Assembly: GCA_030770545.1 (NCBI GenBank)
Contig: CM061102.1
Span: 6,561,501-6,625,500, forward strand
Direction of reading: 5' to 3'
DNA: 64,000 bases
Source: Macropodus opercularis
Lineage: Eukaryota; Chordata; Actinopteri; Anabantiformes; Osphronemidae
In this document: positions 60,044 to 64,000 of the stretch, piece by piece
Layout: each line of letters begins with the position of its first letter
How positions within the stretch are numbered: the first letter of the stretch is position 1
Program-made: the position numbers and the translations under genes
Notes under the pieces: generated by a model
Seen by the model: only the letters and a program-made list of their open reading frames with translations
Told to the model about the DNA's origin: nothing
Databases searched by the model: none

Positions 60044-63000
60044 CTAGGACACATCAGGGTCACAAGTCAGAGACCATCTATATGGTAATGGTCAACTTGG
60101 TGGCAGAAGGTGGAAGTGATGGGGGATGATATACAGGCGGCTGTCAGTGCCACAATTCATCACAAAACATTTCAAGGTTGATACTTTCAGTGCAGCAAAT
60201 CTACAGCAAGGAACTAAATCTGCTGGGTGTTTGGATGTGGTGTGAAAGTTCAGCACATAAAAACCAAGTCTGCCGTTTCACTCGAATCACATATCCTAAC
60301 ACCACCTTTGGCCCGGGCTAGATCAAGTAAAACACTGATAGGCTGTATATTTAAGGATAAACAACTGTTTCATTTCCATCCAAACAATACTGTCGCTGAT
60401 ACCACTGGTCTCTGCCAGAGACACGGGAGAAATAAAAATATGAAAAATGTCAGAACGAACGTCTGCAGACTCTCCGCCCTTAATGGCACAGCGCTGAGAA
60501 CCACAGCTGTACACAAGGTTCGCTGGCTGCGGCCGCTCTCTGGTCTAATTTCCATTTCCTATGCAGTCATGTTAGTTCTTCTAAGTAACTCAGTGTTTGT
60601 TAAATATGTACAGTCCAGATTAGGTATTCAGACCACAACCTCACCCCCGGCCTGCTTACCCATTCTCAGCAAAACGAGCTATGAACAATTATACACACGC
60701 GATGCAGTATGACAACAAAAGCTTTTAAGCAAACACAATTAATGATATGAAGGCTGACAGCAGTGTCACATATCACATGAACCTTAGCTCATAGCACCAA
60801 CGTGCCATTAATAAACATATTCACTCATTTGCCATTGGATGTGACATTAATGTAACGTAACGTGATATCATTTGTGACAGAGCAGTGACAGTGTATGAAT
60901 TGAATATATAGACATTTCTAAATTTAAGTCTTTGCAAATGCCATTTTTAACTTTAAGCCATTTTTTAGCTTTGCCATCCAGTCAAAAATCTCCAGTTCAA
61001 TTTGAATTACCATAAATACTTGTCCTGCCTAACACTAAATTATTAACTGCCATGGATCTGGAGGGCTTTGCTTTTGGGCTCCCATTGAAGATTTATCTAG
61101 TGGTGGGAGGTAGCTGGCATTGTAATCAGAGGATCTAATCTCCTGCAAATGGAGGTCGGGCTGGCCAGTTTTCTCAGGGCTGGGGATTCATCATAACTGG
61201 GAAGAGGTCTGTAATATAATTCCCCTCCATGCAGACGGGCCGGACTGGGGGCAGGGAGGATGGTGGAAGGACTTCTTAAGATGACAGTCTTTCCCTCTGG
61301 TTCAGTTAATGCAATTCTGCTGGATTTGACCTTATGTTGCTACCACACTGTGTTATTGTTCTGTCTGCTCATGTGCAGTCTTACATGCACAAACCAAGTT
61401 ACAGAATAACTCAACACAATAACCTGAGCCCACGTGATTGATCATAGCCTGGCTTACTGTGTGTGGAGCAGAGAGCGTTTGCCTGACATCTAATCTCTTC
61501 TTCTCTACAGCCACACGCGTGCACACAAAGCGATACTGTTCCGCTTTAGCTGCAGCGCTGCTGCGGCTCCTGCAGCTACTGCTGCTGATAAACTTGGCCG
61601 GCTAATTGCAAGTCAAAAGCTGTTTGCAACTCTGGGTATCAGTGGCCCTGTGGGGGCTTTCTGAGGAGGGCTTTCACACACTGAGCCGCCACATGCCATC
61701 GCACTGCTGCTAATGCGCTGTGGCATCCTCCACGGTGCCAGCAGATTGCCTGGGTGGAGACACATCATCAGGACAAATGCGAGTGCTGCCCGCGTTTGGT
61801 CATGTCCTGGTCACATGATGCGGTGTGAAAGACTGGCAGGGTTAATAAAGGTGAAGACACCAGCGGGCCTTTGTCACATTTATTCCATAACATTAACTGA
61901 ATTAATTTCCCAAACGGTTCCTGTAGCTTCTGTCCTTCAAATGAGCTCGCTAATGTCTAGATGCCATTTTATTATGATGTGAGCAGTCACACAGCGTCAC
62001 TGTTACTGCAGTGTTCACCTCAACCACATTTCAGGGAACAACTGAAGACACAATTTCATTTTGTGCCAAGCAGTGAGATCGCTAAAACAAATCTGTGTTT
62101 CTATTATTCACTTCTATACACATTCATTACTTATTACTTACACATGACTTCCTAACCATAAATGTAGTAGTTAACCTTCACAAAACTACACTGTATCCAC
62201 TGTATGAAGACATGCAGCTACCTCTAAGCACGTTACAATCAAAGGTCCACTATCCTGTGCACAGATGTTTTCCACATAATGGCGAAACATAGAGGTTGGC
62301 TCCTGACAGCAAAGACAAAAAGCTACTGTTGTGTCTTTGGCTAAACAACAGCAAACAGAGAAAGGAAGGTTTGAGATACAGTCCCACACACTGCACCAGT
62401 TTACTTTTCATTGCAGCTGCCGTTCAGTACTGTTTAGGCACAACATCAGGTTTGCCTCACGGACGCAACAACGGATGACAACGACATCATGTAGACCGTC
62501 ATGGTCGTATGAACTGACAAAGCAGAGCAAAACGAACACACCCACATCTGGCTCCGTACGCCAGGTGCGTTGGAAAAATGAGCCTGGCGCCAAGAGAAAC
62601 CGACATTCACTACATACTACTGACAGGCTGACTGAAAAAGGTTTGTGATGTACGTGTGTACAGTAAATGCCATGAAACGACAATCTATCGTCCCAGTTTG
62701 ACGTTCTCCAACTTCACTGCAGGTGACGGGCATTTAGGGCAGCACATTTTGGAAAATTAGTTTTATTAGACAGCAAGAAAGGTCAAGAGATAAAAAAGCG
62801 TGCATGTAAGCCACTGGAGTGGAAGGAAGGCCAGTTGCTACGGTTACATGCTACAGTAGAATGTGGGGCAGCTGTGCAAGCCTTGGTCAGCAAAGATTCA
62901 AAACAGAAAAGACTTCACAGAAGGCGGGTACACACCACAAAACTAGACGCACACAGAGTACACAAATATATGCCATGCTGGAGTGGCCATTATGCCAGAA

Positions 63001-64000
63001 GCAGACAAATTAACACTCAGCCGGGCTGCCTGAAAGTTAAAACACACTAAGATTAGACAAACACCGCCGCTCCTGCTCTGCTGTTACATCTGCAGGAGCC
63101 AGTTAGTGCAGAGCTCCTACACTCTACATTTTCCTTGTGCATCAAACAAACTCCTGCAAGACAAATGATTTTCTCTCCCACGTTTCAATGTCAAAGACAC
63201 GAAACAAGGAATAATTGGCGCAGGAGAGAAGTGGAGCCATCCTGATGGCATTCACACATTCACGCTTTAAGGGGCCGCAGCGATTCTGGATTTTTAAATG
63301 TTTATTTATATCATTTACACGTCGATTAATTTAATTGCCAAACTGAGTTTCTATTTAGCGGAGACATACAGCACACATCAAGTCAGCACTGAATGGAAGT
63401 TGACATACAGCATTACCGGCTTTGCGACTTGTATGAAGCTTTTCTTTGCGTGATGAATATGTGACTGTGCAACAAACGGCTTCATTTAACTCCGTTAGCT
63501 AAATGAGCCAGCCCCCATTATCCCGTTGTAGGTAGGATTGATGAGGTTGAGTGTGGAAGTGATCTGTTGTTCTGGGAAGCTGGGACCAGATCTAATATTA
63601 TAGACATTTATTGTCAGTTCTCATCTTTGTATTTGAAATGTTTGGGACAAAGAAAAATAGTTGTGAACACATGATGCTATAACTATAAACAAACATTAAA
63701 CATTTCCAACCCGACTGCCATGAAGAGTGTCCCTGATGTTGGCTCTTTTCTGGTAGTAGCTATATTTAGAGTTGCACTAAAGGTAAATGTGTCACACTAA
63801 TATGGAAGTGAAGCATGGGAGAAGGAGCCTTCAGCCAGGTACTCTGTATGTAGCGGCTGACCACAGGCGCAAGACGTGAGGCGTGTGCAGACACATGGCT
63901 TTATCTCTGCCTTCAGATGGGTTATATGAGTCACAAAGCCAGGGGAGAGGATGAACGGTGGGGGAATCAGGGTCACCACTGCCCGTGATGGCTGTCGAGT
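60044..64000 (-). other. tmem132e: tmem132e intron running off the right edge
   Basis: No acceptor-exon-donor unit in the required phase with TMEM132-like coding content was found on the minus strand. The 161-codon plus-strand frame at 60227-60712 is unsupported. The stretch at about 61020-61290 is complex, low in repeats and may be conserved non-coding sequence. Confidence 0.5.

Noticed and set aside
60227..60712. 161-codon plus-strand open frame
   Set aside because: It begins with TTG, is antisense inside a tmem132e intron, and its hydrophobic end is not matched by signal, domain or splice evidence.
1..64000. CRISPR arrays, bacterial operons, viral or complete transposon genes
   Set aside because: No regularly spaced repeats, no reverse transcriptase, transposase or integrase domains recognised, and the gene structure is wholly vertebrate.

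Overview
The window is nuclear DNA of a ray-finned fish, most likely a compact-genome percomorph-type teleost. All recognisable genes are split by GT-AG introns, mostly of 100 bp to 2 kb. The predicted proteins read as vertebrate orthologues, with fish-like wording where I remember it. The species cannot be fixed from the sequence. There is no bacterial gene, operon, CRISPR array or tRNA/rRNA gene, and I found no complete mobile element.

Four protein-coding genes were rebuilt exon by exon, checking that splice phases close. tmem248 is on the minus strand (CDS 10092 to 4021, seven coding exons, 316 aa), with a long 3' UTR running towards the left edge. lig3, DNA ligase III, is on the plus strand (CDS 12686-22489, 20 coding exons, 1007 aa for the mitochondrial form and 922 aa for the nuclear form). 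rad51d is on the minus strand (CDS 32786 to 23409, ten exons, 337 aa). tmem132e is on the minus strand; only its last four coding exons (60043 to 43561, 583 codons) lie here, and the 5' half continues past the right edge.

Layout: 1-4.0 kb is mostly tmem248 3' UTR. 4.0-10.1 kb is tmem248. 10.1-12.0 kb is a divergent promoter interval between tmem248 and lig3. 12.0-22.5 kb is lig3. 22.5-23.4 kb is a short tail-to-tail gap. 23.4-32.8 kb is rad51d. 32.8-43.5 kb is intergenic DNA plus probable tmem132e 3' UTR. 43.6-64 kb is tmem132e with long introns.

Two convergent DNA-repair genes sit side by side: lig3 (single-strand break and base-excision repair, alternative end joining, mitochondrial DNA maintenance) and rad51d (RAD51 paralogue of the BCDX2 homologous-recombination complex). 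As I recall the human map, LIG3, RAD51D and TMEM132E lie together on 17q12, with RFFL, ZNF830 and CCT6B between them, while TMEM248 is on 7q11. Here those three intervening genes are absent and tmem248 abuts lig3.

The most notable unexplained signals are a near-perfect 17-bp inverted repeat in rad51d intron 3, a coding-like block in the same intron, an ATG-free spacer between the two lig3 start codons, a possible BRCT-less lig3 read-through isoform, GCTAGC-rich clusters at all three visible promoters, and a PP1-docking-like motif in the tmem132e tail.
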